A stretch of DNA of 64,000 bases from Zhengitettix transpicula. Taxonomy: Eukaryota; Arthropoda; Insecta; Orthoptera; Tetrigidae. The notes under the pieces were generated by a model. The model was not told the origin of the DNA, searched no databases, and saw only the letters and a list, made by a program, of their open reading frames with translations. Numbering within the stretch: position 1 is the first letter of the stretch; each line of letters opens with the position of its first letter. Below are positions 11,195 to 20,879 of this stretch, one piece after another. The stretch spans positions 53,844,001 through 53,908,000 of the forward strand of contig CM073596.1 of the NCBI GenBank assembly GCA_037074705.1. Direction: 5' to 3'. Both the position numbers and the translations under genes were made by a program.

Positions 11195-11428
11195 TCACCG
11201 AAATTTGTAACTAATCTCAATTTTATCATTCAACTTGTGAAGAAGGTTTGTGGTGAATACTGAAATAACATTTATTGTTGACTGACCTCTGGTGAGATGG
11301 AACTTGTGTGTTTTATAATTATATATTATTTTTAATATAAATCCTGTAATTCTAAACTGTAAAATTGTATTGGTTAGATCAGTAACACCTGTAATATGTC
11401 TATAATTTCCTGAAGGTTTTATATACAT
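11195..11428 (-). pseudogene. minus-strand coding remnant in duplication copy 1
   Basis: An open minus-strand frame of 77 codons reads MYIKPSGNYRHITGVTDLTN and later HLTRGQSTINVISVFTTNLL. In copy 2 the adjoining region is open in the next frame (20,879-20,661), with VVRNKVVDFIESYLRSRERD and VTETAQLVDVCMFIRK. Together they look like one decayed protein read right to left, downstream of the block at 11.5-12.4 kb. I do not recognise the family. Confidence 0.4.
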
Positions 11429-11449
11429 CTTACTATTTCTATTTTAAAG

Positions 11450-12040
11450 GAATACCACAAATTAAATCTCTTCGTTGTCCATTTACTCATTTAGTGGCTC
11501 TATCAGGCCCTTGAGAGTCACAACATCTTTGACACTAGGTTCAATCTTTCTTCTGATAGTCCACAAACCTCCACACAGGGATAAGGAATGTACGCAATAA
11601 ATATTTGGTAACAAAAAGGAAAGCGGAAACGTTGAGTGTTTTTTGTAAATGAAATTCAACTGCACCATTCAGGACAGGGGAAATTCTCCAAATACTCTGT
11701 AGGCTTTGGCCTATTTCTTCAGGAGACTCGCATCTCTTGTGCTGTGCCGGCCAGCATGAGGGTTGAGTTTCTCTTGGAAAAATAGGTTAATTTCTCCAGA
11801 ATATTTGAAGAATTTTCCCGTCTCTGAATGTCGAAGTTGACCTTAAATATGAGGTAAACCCCACACTTTCTATCCTTACCCAAACACCCGATTGAGTATC
11901 TTATTGGAAATTCCTGACCCGCTTCTTAACCACCAGGCAATCTGTTAAACGACTATTGTGTTGTCCGACAGGAAAGGCTGCCATTTTTCTGGATTCTTTT
12001 TCCTTTGTTAGGACCATTGACGCCATTTATTCTAATTAAC
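11450..12040 (-). pseudogene. unknown family 3' block, frameshifted copy
   Basis: This is the counterpart of 7390-7900. A minus-strand frame at 11,668-11,483 ends VKDVVTLKGLIEPLNE. The upstream part, with F-Q-E-K-L-N-P-H-A-G-R-H-S-T-R in one frame and S-T-L-M-L-A-x-T-A-Q-E in another, shows that frameshifts have accumulated. Confidence 0.45.
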
Positions 12041-12044
12041 CCAT

Positions 12045-12363
12045 TTAACCTAACTTTCCTATCATATGGAGGCTCCCACGAGCACTGACTCGCCTGATAT
12101 TAACCTTCAAGCATCCAAACAGAGTTGCTGCCGTCTTTGGAACAATCACAATGTCGTTATCGTCAGGAATTCTGTGACAATATGGAAGACCAAATATTTT
12201 AACACTTACGGGTTTATGCTGCTTTAATAACTCCCATTTCACTATAAAATAGTTGTGGATTCTCTATCAAAATTCCCATCAATTCCTTTTTTTTCTCATC
12301 TTTTATCAATGCCTCATTATTAATTATTGTATTAAATATCTCCCATTGTTTTAAACTTTCTAC
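12045..12363 (-). pseudogene. unknown family, two overlapping frames
   Basis: A 49-codon minus-strand frame (12,363-12,214) reads VESLKQWEIFNTIINNEALI, KDEKKKELMGILIENPQLFY, then SEMGVIKAA and a stop. It overlaps a second frame (12,242-12,045) reading KWELLKQHKPVSVKIFGLPY and KTAATLFGCLKVNIRRVSAR. The two would join by one frameshift. The first frame is charged and helix-like, and stays open in units I checked at 21.9 and 25.4 kb. The second is identical at 21,849-21,652. A GTAAGTG next to the stop could be a splice donor instead of a frame break. Confidence 0.5.
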
Positions 12364-12523
12364 TTTTCAAGTATATTCGGCACAAGTTAAAAAATTTACA
12401 ACAAGGCATGCCTGAGGTAATAATTCATGGATGTCCCGAGTTACTGCTAAAAGTAGAAATAATTAATTTTTCTTTCCCCAGCTTGTGGAGGAACTGAATC
12501 AAGCCATGGACAGAATCTTGTTT

Positions 12524-12603
12524 TTATTTCTGGTCCGTATTAGTCCAGGTTTCTGCGCCGTAAGTGATCACAGGCCTTACTGTTTTGTATGTCAATATTT
12601 TCG
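12524..12603 (-). pseudogene. LINE reverse-transcriptase C-terminal relic
   Basis: On the minus strand a frame reads KILTYKTVRPVITYGAETWT and then NTDQK before a stop. The block Y-K-T-x-[IV]-R-P-V-[IL]-T-Y-G-[AS]-E-T-W-T is diagnostic for the C-terminal part of reverse transcriptases of RTE/Jockey-type non-LTR retrotransposons. Flanking frames are full of stops, so this is a short dead fragment. Confidence 0.8.
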
Positions 12604-12996
12604 GCTCATGTGGTTAGTAATTTACTTGTTATTAAATTCAAATTTGCGAAATATGCAAACTTTGGCAGTTGTCATTTTCATCTTTATGAATCTAATTATT
12701 TTCTCGGTAATTTTCATTTTTATTCATGGCCTTCAGTGGTTTTTTTTACTTTTTTACACTATCCATATTTTTTTTTGTTTTATATCCTTATATTACTGTT
12801 ATATTCCCAAATCTTACTTTCATTCTAAGGTTACATATTCTATCATTAACAGTTTCAGATTCTTGTTTTATTTTCTTATTTATCAAAGAAACCATTTCCC
12901 TAACCACCATGTTATTTCGCTGGCTCCGCCATATATCATGCTGTATTCTGGCTTCTTAATCCTTCCTGCTCCTTCACATTGAATATCTATTTTAAA

Positions 12997-14349
12997 TTAG
13001 TTATTTCTGTCCTTGTTATCAGCAGGAGTATCTCCAATCCAAGGCTGATTGTTAGCTTTCTGAACTAGACATTGTTTACAGGATGCAAGGTTCTTCCTTC
13101 CACACTTGTGATCCCCTGCCAGTAGTTGAACTTCCGCCGGCATGGCTCTTGAGGTTATTAGAACAGACAAACCCACCTGCCACGATGAGACAGAGATACC
13201 ATTGGTAGGGATTTCTTTGTTCTTTACCGCCTCTTTTAACTTTTCATTGACCAAGGTGTCTGTAGCAATACATGCCCTTCTCATGCCACCTGCCCTCAAT
13301 TCTACATTAAAATACAACAATCCCATATCACCTTGTTACCCTCTCTTTTATCTAAAAATTATTGGTATTATTTGTTATAATTTATAGTCCCTTTCTTCCA
13401 CTTCTCTGGAAACTGAACCCACCTGTGAAGATTACTTTAGATTTCCTCCCTAGAGACATTTATTTCTCCCCTAGGTTTCTGACCTCCAACCCTGTCTCCC
13501 TATGCATAATTCTTATCCTCATTTTACTTAAACGCATTGACTATGGCAAAGAACTTTTTGATTTTTGTAAGTATTAATCTCCTCTGGTTCATCGTAAATG
13601 TCCACATTCAAATCCTTCAACAAATAAATTATTTTTCCTCCTCCCTCAATCACCTCTATTTCAAAAGGAAACGACATTTTATTCACCTACACACTTTCTG
13701 TGAAAGCGTTGTATAAATACTAATTTTTGTTAATCATAGGAATATAATATTTTATTCTGGGGCTGTCTCTATCACCCTTACATCTGCCCTTAGGAACAAT
13801 TTCTGCACCAGAACTCTGTCTTGATCCTTGAATCTTCAGAGAAATTTCATTTTTACCCCTTTAAAACTTTCTCCTTTACCTTCAACTACCTTGAGCCAAA
13901 TCAAGCTTGGCTGTGTTCTGGAATTCAAGCAATTACAAAATATTTCTCCACTTCTGTAATTAATTTGTGGTTTCTATTTTTATTGTTAACTTTTAATCAA
14001 TACTACTTTTTTCGAGACAGATTTTACTCATCCTCAGGATTTTTCCATGAACATATTATTTTTTCACTCATGGTTTCTCCCACACTACTATCATTTTTAT
14101 ACACCACTATAATTTCCATGTTGCAGATCTTCTGTTAGAATGTCACCACTTTATTATTTATCTTATGTCCTGTGCTATTCACAGCTTCCCCTTTTTCCTT
14201 CACTAAATTGTCAATTCCTTATTTACTCTTGGTTCCTCGGCACCGTGTTGTAGCTCACCATGAAGCCACCCCGTGCTGCTGTAGCTGCTTATCTCTACAT
14301 CCACACTGAATATGCTGTGCATCTCCTCGCAGTTCTTACTATGTAAAGT
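12997..14349 (-). pseudogene. degenerate minus-strand gene or retroelement ORF
   Basis: Several open minus-strand pieces lie in order. 14,349-14,203 contains TLHSKNCEEMHSIFSVDVEI. About 14,205-14,020 contains NLVKEKGEAVNS and TMSEKIICSWKNPEDE. 13,677-13,528 begins at an ATG (MSFPFEIEVIEGGGKIIYLL) and runs 49 codons. 13,326-12,997 is 109 codons including EKLKEAVKNKEIPTNGISVS and a Cys-rich part, DHKCGRKNLASCKQC. Stops and shifts separate them. They share strand with the LINE relic at 12.5 kb, so this could be the decayed first ORF of that element, but no diagnostic zinc-knuckle pattern is visible. A non-transposon gene is equally possible. Confidence 0.4.
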
Positions 14350-15420
14350 TCATTGGCGCTGTATAACATTCAACATGACTTTAGTTCCAAACTCTTAAAA
14401 CTAATTATTGTCTTTTTTTTCACTCCTCGAGTAATAAGATTCTCCTGACACAATGACTACATTTTCTTTGTCCACATTCTCTTCCCTTCCTGTCCGCAAT
14501 TGCCCCACAACAGTTTCTAGCGTTTTCCGCCGCCATTGTCACGGAAACTCAGCAGACAATACGTTAAATACAATGGACAAGACTAGAACCTTCAATGCAA
14601 TTATTTTCTCAACACAGAAATATGATACAATGGACTTGGTGAGGCTCAGAAGAAATATGATTCTTTCTTTGAATGATCAAGTTCTCATTTCAATATTGAA
14701 TAACTACTGATACTTGGCATTGTTCCATCGTGTTTGTTACCTTCCGTTGTTTATTTTATTGACATTATCTTCCCAACAGCCTTGAACCTTATAAGAAAAC
14801 TTTCACCGACATTACACGCAATGATTGAGCGTCCTCAAATGTACGGGGATGCTTTATTTATAGTTCACAGATTTTCCATGACCAAGGGAACAGTTGAAGC
14901 TGCAGCCTTGGAGGATGGACTTGAGGATACAAACCACCGATAACGAATTCAGACGATTTTCTCAGGACAGTCCCAATCCCTAATTTTGAAACTTTGTGAT
15001 CAGTTTTCACTTTTTTCCTTTAGTCTGTTTTCGATGTCTTGTTTAAGCCCACGGACGCTTGGTTAACGTCTCAGTCTTCTCCCTCGCGTTGTCATCAAAC
15101 TTCAAGACCTTCTAGAAAATTTGGGGCTTAAAAGTAAGTATTTACCTGTAAAGTTCTAGTTTCTTCATTTAATTGTTGTAATTATTGGTCTTAAATATTC
15201 ATTCTTCGGAGGTTAAAGCACACAAGATGGCCTCTGATTGCTACAATCTAACCAGGAGGCAAGCCTGAGGGAAAGGACCATCGAAGCTATGGTCCCTCCA
15301 TGTACATCTGACAAGGTTTCTTCTTATTCGTATTTTCTGGTACATATTTTGTTCCACGTTCCAATTTTCCTCGACAATGGCAATTTCTAATTCGATAATA
15401 TGTGAATGTGTAACGAATGG
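14350..15420. other. mostly uninterpreted stretch
   Basis: Short open frames occur on plus (14,453-14,710; 14,734-14,943, containing IERPQMYGDALFIVH) and on minus near 14,560-14,440 (MAAENARNCCGAIADRKGRE, Cys-rich). None has convincing splice borders or a known motif. At 15,030-15,120 there is a diverged match to the unknown family's L-K-Q-[DE]-I segment on minus. Confidence 0.35.
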
Positions 15421-15424
15421 GGGG

Positions 15425-15868
15425 TTATGTTAAGAATAAGGTGGACTCTGCTGATATTTCAATCTTCTGGAGAGACGAAGAATTACCGACGAGAAGCAGG
15501 AACGTCGTGACATCTTCAGCAGCAACTTTCTGCTCCTTTCCCAAGACTGGCTGCTTTTCCTTCGTGGAAGATAAAGTTCCACGCTTCTTCTTCTCTTCAC
15601 TTCGGTGAACGCAACAGCGAAGGATTAACGGCGACGTCGACGTGGACCTCAGAGGAGTGGTTTCTTGAGAATGATAATTTTATTCGCATCGTACATTTTG
15701 ATTTTTCTTGTAATGGTCGGAGGAGAGTTGCTTTCTTTCCCACCGTAGAGCAGCTTCGTCTCTTGAAGGTGTTTCTATATCCCTGGCAATCTCGTAGACA
15801 TTCTTCCTTCTGCTGGCTACGAGGTGACCACGTGTGAACACTTTGGCTGTCTCTACTCCAGGTGCATC
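15425..15868 (-). pseudogene. unknown family, 148-codon stretch with one stop
   Basis: This is the clearest coding stretch of the unknown family. The minus strand is in one frame from 15,868 to the TAA at 15,427-15,425, interrupted only by a TAA at 15,682-15,680. The first part reads DAPGVETAKVFTRGHLVASR, RKNVYEIARDIETPSRDEAA, LRWERKQLSSDHYKKNQ. The second contains HRSEEKKKRGTLSSTKEKQ and AAEDVTTFLLLVGNSSSLQK. It aligns with the minus frame of the 3.5 kb units (V-E-T-x-x-x-x-T-R-G-x-L-V-x-x-R-R-x-N-V-Y-x-[LI]-A-R). The protein is charged and probably helical. No family is recognised. Confidence 0.55.
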
Positions 15869-15889
15869 TCTATTATTATTATTATTTAA

Positions 15890-16300
15890 CTATAAGTTCT
15901 TCATATTAGGATAAGTGACATGCAGTGCTTGGATGCATTCAGCAGGTAGTTCAACATGTTTTATCCATAATTTTCAACATTTATCATAATAAATGTATTT
16001 AACAACTAAACAAATTAAATTTTATTTTACAGATGACGTGCATTAGAAGGTTTTCTGGAAATAGAAGAACCTTACTTTAGAGAGATTTCTTCCTGTTGTG
16101 GATTTAAATTTCTTACATGGAAATGGAGACTATTTTTTCAGGTCAGACTCGATCCAAACTTTATATTTTCCCCTTTGACGTGGTTATTTATGACCTAACA
16201 AATGTTTATCTATTTCCTGTTTAAGATTACTAACTGTTTCTGAGCCTGAGGGTCTCCCTAACGACGACATCATCAAACTTGTCAAGCAAAGGTGCGTTCA
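15890..16300 (-). pseudogene. upstream remainder of the diverged unknown-family copy
   Basis: Contains the minus-strand segment SETVSNLKQEIDKHLLGHK near 16,240-16,185, then a frame change, then KVWIESDLKK and a GTAAGA donor near 16,117. The matching segment at 9.0-9.1 and 46.8-46.95 kb reads TVCWLKQENDKIIYG and also ends at a GTAAG-type donor, as do the 3.5 kb units. About 15,950-16,020 also resembles 48,405-48,480, so a small dispersed repeat is inserted here. Confidence 0.4.
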
Positions 16301-16382
16301 AATATTTATATATTTAAAATTGACCATAAATACACTTATTTATTTTTCTGTGAATCTGCAACATACCAATTGTTTGTTTCTT

Positions 16383-16740
<358 letters not shown>

Positions 16741-17136
16741 GAGTTGCCACCACGTGGATTACCCTCATATGGCTTATTGCTTTAAAAAAACACGAATGAA
16801 TTGAAATTTTTATTATACTTAATAGGATCTATAAATGTTACACGACAAACAACTGAGGAATATGTAACCATAAAAAACACGGTATATCAAAACTGAACTC
16901 CTGAAATTAATACAGGACCATTCCAAACACATAAAAAAATTAGAAAACCGTTTTTAGATTTTAAAAACGTTAAAACAATTTCACGAAAATAATAGACAAT
17001 AAAGACAAAAATTTTGGAAACATAAATTAATGTAAGTAATCACATAGTAATGAATAAAATAGAAGTAATAGGATTTATGCAAATATTTAGGAAATTATAG
17101 CACGGGAATTGTCGACCAGATCGTGACTCTACGTAG
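16741..17136. other. AT-rich stretch without visible genes
   Basis: Mostly A-rich sequence. No supported feature precedes the exon candidate that follows. Confidence 0.4.
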
Positions 17137-17253
17137 TTCGAGATATTTACAGAATTTTCCGTGAATTTGACCAGTTCGTTGTTTGGCCTCGACACCACGA
17201 CGTGGCGGAAGTGGACTGGCCTGGTTCGATGGCACGGGACCACGAGGCCGCAG
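17137..17253 (+). CDS. candidate exon, unknown plus-strand gene
   Basis: In a GC-richer island a plus frame reads VRDIYRIFREFDQFVVWPRH and HDVAEVDWPGSMARDHEAA, ending at CAG/GTACGC. A weak acceptor (CTCTACGTAG) lies at 17,136. The peptide looks protein-like, with aromatic and charged residues alternating. The opposite strand is also open here, so strand choice rests on the splice sites and on the following exon candidate. Not recognised. Confidence 0.35.
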
Positions 17254-17542
17254 GTACGCACGTGGCTCACATGCACCTTCAAGTTCTTTTAAATCATTTA
17301 TTACGAGAATATCTAAATAATATTTGTCGTGTAGGAATGTTGAGGTGCGAGCAGGATGGTGAATGGTGAGACTCGTGCGTCCGCTGTGTCTTAGAGGAAT
17401 ATGTTACGGTATTGTGTGGGTGGATCCACCAGGCTCAATCTAAAACACGAGGTTCGTTATATTTTAATATACAAGTTTACAGAGGTTTTGCCTTTATTTC
17501 AGTAGAAGCAGTTACTGATTGGATTTGTTTTGCACGTTGCAG

Positions 17543-17641
17543 GTTCCTGGCGTCGTGTCTCGTCAAGTGTAAACTTCCTCGTGCTGGAGAGATTCTGGAG
17601 GCGGAGATCGTGCCGGAGTCTCCGTGTCGAGGAAAGAACAG
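17543..17641 (+). CDS. candidate 99-nt exon, unknown plus-strand gene
   Basis: Acceptor TTTTGCACGTTGCAG and donor AACAG/GTGATG bound 99 nt. One frame reads FLASCLVKCKLPRAGEILEA and EIVPESPCRGKN. Another, which would be in phase with the preceding candidate exon, reads SWRRVSSSVNFLVLERFWRR and is also open. GC content is well above the surroundings. The product is unknown. Confidence 0.4.
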
Positions 17642-18737
17642 GTGATGTAAACCTTTTCTCTCTTGCGTTCTCACCTCACTAATTCACTCAAAATTGTAAT
17701 GGTTTTTCTTCTCTCAAACATCCATCTATAGGACCTTAAAATTACGAGTAAAGTATTTTTTCTGGAAGACTTGTTCAATTAAATTATATTTGTAAATTAA
17801 TTAGAATTAATTGTTCATAGAAATTTCTGGTTCAACTTGACAACAACGACAATTTATATTTAAATATTATTTAAGCTAAAAAGTGTTCATTCCGAGTGTA
17901 GTAATTTTCAAAATGGCCCCAAATAGTTTTATTGTTTCAAATTTTTTCTCACATATGCTTAGCTCAGGTTATTTATGAAGCTTCCACAAACTTTACATAA
18001 TTGTTTTCAGTATCGGCCATCTTATATTATTACTTGTAAATGTTGAAGCATTTTTGTCCTTCATTTATAATTACCAAAGCATGATACTTTGAAACATGTC
18101 ATTCGAAGATTTTTATTTTTTCGAGATAAATCACAACGGAAAGTGTGTAATCATCCACAGGTTGAGTGACTCTGGTCAGAATTTTATTTCCATGTCTTTC
18201 TCACAACTCTGCAGTGGAGGTTCCTGCATCCCCCATACCTCAAATGCATAATGTTGCAATGTTGAGGAACTTCCGTCTGATGCCCAAAAGCTTCCAGTGC
18301 CATTATTTCTAATTAATTTTACTCTCTGCACTAAAAGGAAACCCTGTCTCTGAATCTGTTCAAAGTCACAATATGCAGATCATTTTTGATTTCACTTCCC
18401 ATTATGCAAGGAAAGGTATCCTCGACTATTTTGGTTTGAGAATAATCACATTTTGGTATAAAAGTTTCCACTGTAACGTGCTTTGGATTGCACAGTTTAG
18501 AGATAAAATGCAGTGAGCCATATTATTGGATTATTGATAACTTTTTCTCAACTTTCTATGCATTTTATTGCATTTATGATTTCTTCTTTAGTCATCTTTC
18601 TTGCTGTTTCCCCATTCTCAAAATCGTAATTTTGTTTTTGCCTCATTCACATACTTGAACTTGAACATTTTACAAGGCTGCAGGGGTTTAGACATGATTT
18701 GTACATAAATTATAATAATGCCTTTATTGGAATATTT
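17642..18737. other. AT-rich stretch without visible genes
   Basis: No coding block with splice borders or known motif was found up to the start of the second 3.3 kb duplication copy. Confidence 0.4.
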
Positions 18738-19344
18738 CATTATATTACTTCAACATTTCTTAATTCATTATGGGCCTCATTCTGTCAGTTCAGTAGTTGA
18801 ATATTAATGGCTGATAAGTATGTTAATAATATATATGTTATCATAGTAAATGTTAGTTATATTTTTTAGTTTGATTTTACAGTATTTTAATATTGCCTGG
18901 GAAATTCTCTCTTCTTCAGAATAAATAAGCCCAGATTATTATAGCATATGTGAGTAAGGAGTGGATTTATGCAAGTCAACTAGTATTTTAATTTCAAATA
19001 ATTGTGACAGGTTAATTTGATTGACTGGGTTTGTTCATCATTTAATGATCTTTAACACATTATTCTTGGGTTTTATTATTATCTTCAGGTTTTGTCTCCA
19101 GTTGATGATATGCATTTATTTTAAGTGTTTGCAAAATGTTTAATTATAGTAAATTAAATGTATGTGGTAATATTTAATATAATTAGGTAAGGCTCCTTTC
19201 TACAATGTTGTTTTATCTCTTGTACCAAAATTTCCTTTAAAACTAACTTTCATGCTTTGTCTTACATTTCAATGATGAACTGTACTAGTTAAAGTTGATA
19301 TCCTTTATTACTAATGAAATGAAAATACAAGAAGTTTGTTTTAA

Positions 19345-19715
19345 GATGTAATAATTGTATAAAATACCCAAATTTTCGTACAAAATGAAGTGATGGTTTA
19401 AATAGCACAAAAATTATGGTTTAAATAGCACACAACGTTTCTGGTAACTTTGTTCCTTTCTTCAGGATCACAGCAATTAACATACAAACTGATAACTATG
19501 AAACTCAACAATAGCTACGATCCCTTATTGTTAGATTTTATTTCCCATTTTTGTTAAGTTCAAGATTCACTGTTGAGCTCATCAACTGTATTCTGCTGTT
19601 GTATCTCAGGGCACTTGTGTTTTTAATCTACTGACAACAGAACCAACGATTCCAGAAACGTTATGTGGTATTTCTATCACTTCATTTTGTACGTAATTTT
19701 GTTACTTTATCTAAT
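19345..19715. repeat. MITE-like element in duplication copy 2
   Basis: Same element, with the same inverted ends, as at 9733-10,100, duplicated along with its surroundings. Confidence 0.6.
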
Positions 19716-20338
19716 TACTTAATTATTATACTTAAGCTGTAGAAGTAGGAATTTCCTTTATTTTCTTCTGTAGTGAATAATAAACAAATTATTATATATA
19801 TAATTTTAAGTTTCAAAATTCCTGATATGCAGTTTTACAGCTTCATTCCAGTACTCGTATTATAGCAATATTTTTATTCCGTTTGACACCAAAGTAGCTT
19901 CTGTTTTTGTCTCTACCTCAACGTGAATTTTTTCCCCTAGAAGTCGTCATACAGGTTTCATACAAATGAATGTCATTCACATTTATTCTTAATTGCCTTT
20001 CAACAATGTTTGGACTTGACATTCATAAGTTGTATTTATCCAGAATGTGGAATCTCAATATTTTCAAATAATTTATCACACATAAACCAATCCTTCATTT
20101 GCCTTTTATCAACTCAATTTCAAATTTATTTATCCTTTTAAAGATTTTATATAACAAGAAACTTCTTATTGTATACATCCATTCATGGAATGGACCCTTT
20201 TATTCAGTTTTTAATTTCCAATGGTAAATTATATTAAAGTTCCCTCTGAATGTATATTAGAAGTCTCTTAGTAGTTTCCTGTTCTTTTTTCATTATGAAT
20301 TAAATTTCCATATGCGGTAAATAGGAATAGTTGATGGC

Positions 20339-20879
20339 TTACATAAAATTGATGGTGTGTGTCTGCATGTCAGACATAGGTAGTTTATCAGATTCATTGA
20401 CCACCTTCCTCAGAAGAGACACTGTGCGGTTGTCCCCACATGCTACACTCACCCTAATCATTTGATGTTTTCTCTCAATATCAAATATGTGTGTGCAGTA
20501 AAAGTTTAAAAATTCATCGAACACATCGCCTTGTGAATAGGATTTCGAATTCAAATTACTGGCATCCTATTCACATTTCTAAATGTACATCTTAATATGT
20601 TTGGAAAAGTCTTGGGTTCTGAATGACTAAGCCAGCCATTTCAATACAAAAAAAAATTGTTCATTTTCTTATAAACATACAGACATCTACCAATTGCGCT
20701 GTTTCAGTCACTCGATAAATTACATAAAAAACTTCTGTGTCCCGCTCTCTAGACCTGAGGTAAGATTCAATAAAGTCAACTACTTTATTCCTGACCACAC
20801 TGTAACCGAAATTTGTAACTAATCTCAATTTTACCATCCAACTTGTGAAGTAGGATTGTGGTGAATACTGAAATAACAT
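20339..20879 (-). pseudogene. minus-strand coding remnants in duplication copy 2
   Basis: Two open minus-strand frames occur: 20,879-20,661 (ends VTETAQLVDVCMFIRK) and 20,554-20,339 (NSKSYSQGDVFDEFLNFYCT, then RKHQMIRVSVACGDNRTVSL). The corresponding frames in copy 1 (10.72-11.3 kb) are broken by substitutions. The peptides are protein-like but unrecognised. More decayed pieces, such as MKDWFLCDKLFENIEIPHSG, continue downstream in both copies, so a longer protein once ended well to the left. Confidence 0.45.

Larger units (their letters stand above)
9118..12440 (-). repeat. 3.3 kb duplication, copy 1
   Basis: From the block starting CATTATATTACTTCAACATT the sequence runs collinear with 18,738-22,020, with only scattered substitutions and small indels. 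The match ends near 12,430, where this copy turns to unrelated sequence while the other continues into the 3.5 kb tandem array. It carries a MITE-like element and minus-strand coding remnants. The strand given is that of those remnants. Confidence 0.85.

Noticed and set aside
12485..12982. 165-codon plus-strand hydrophobic protein
   Set aside because: It is T-rich antisense sequence of the LINE relic at 12.5 kb and adjoining A-rich minus strand.
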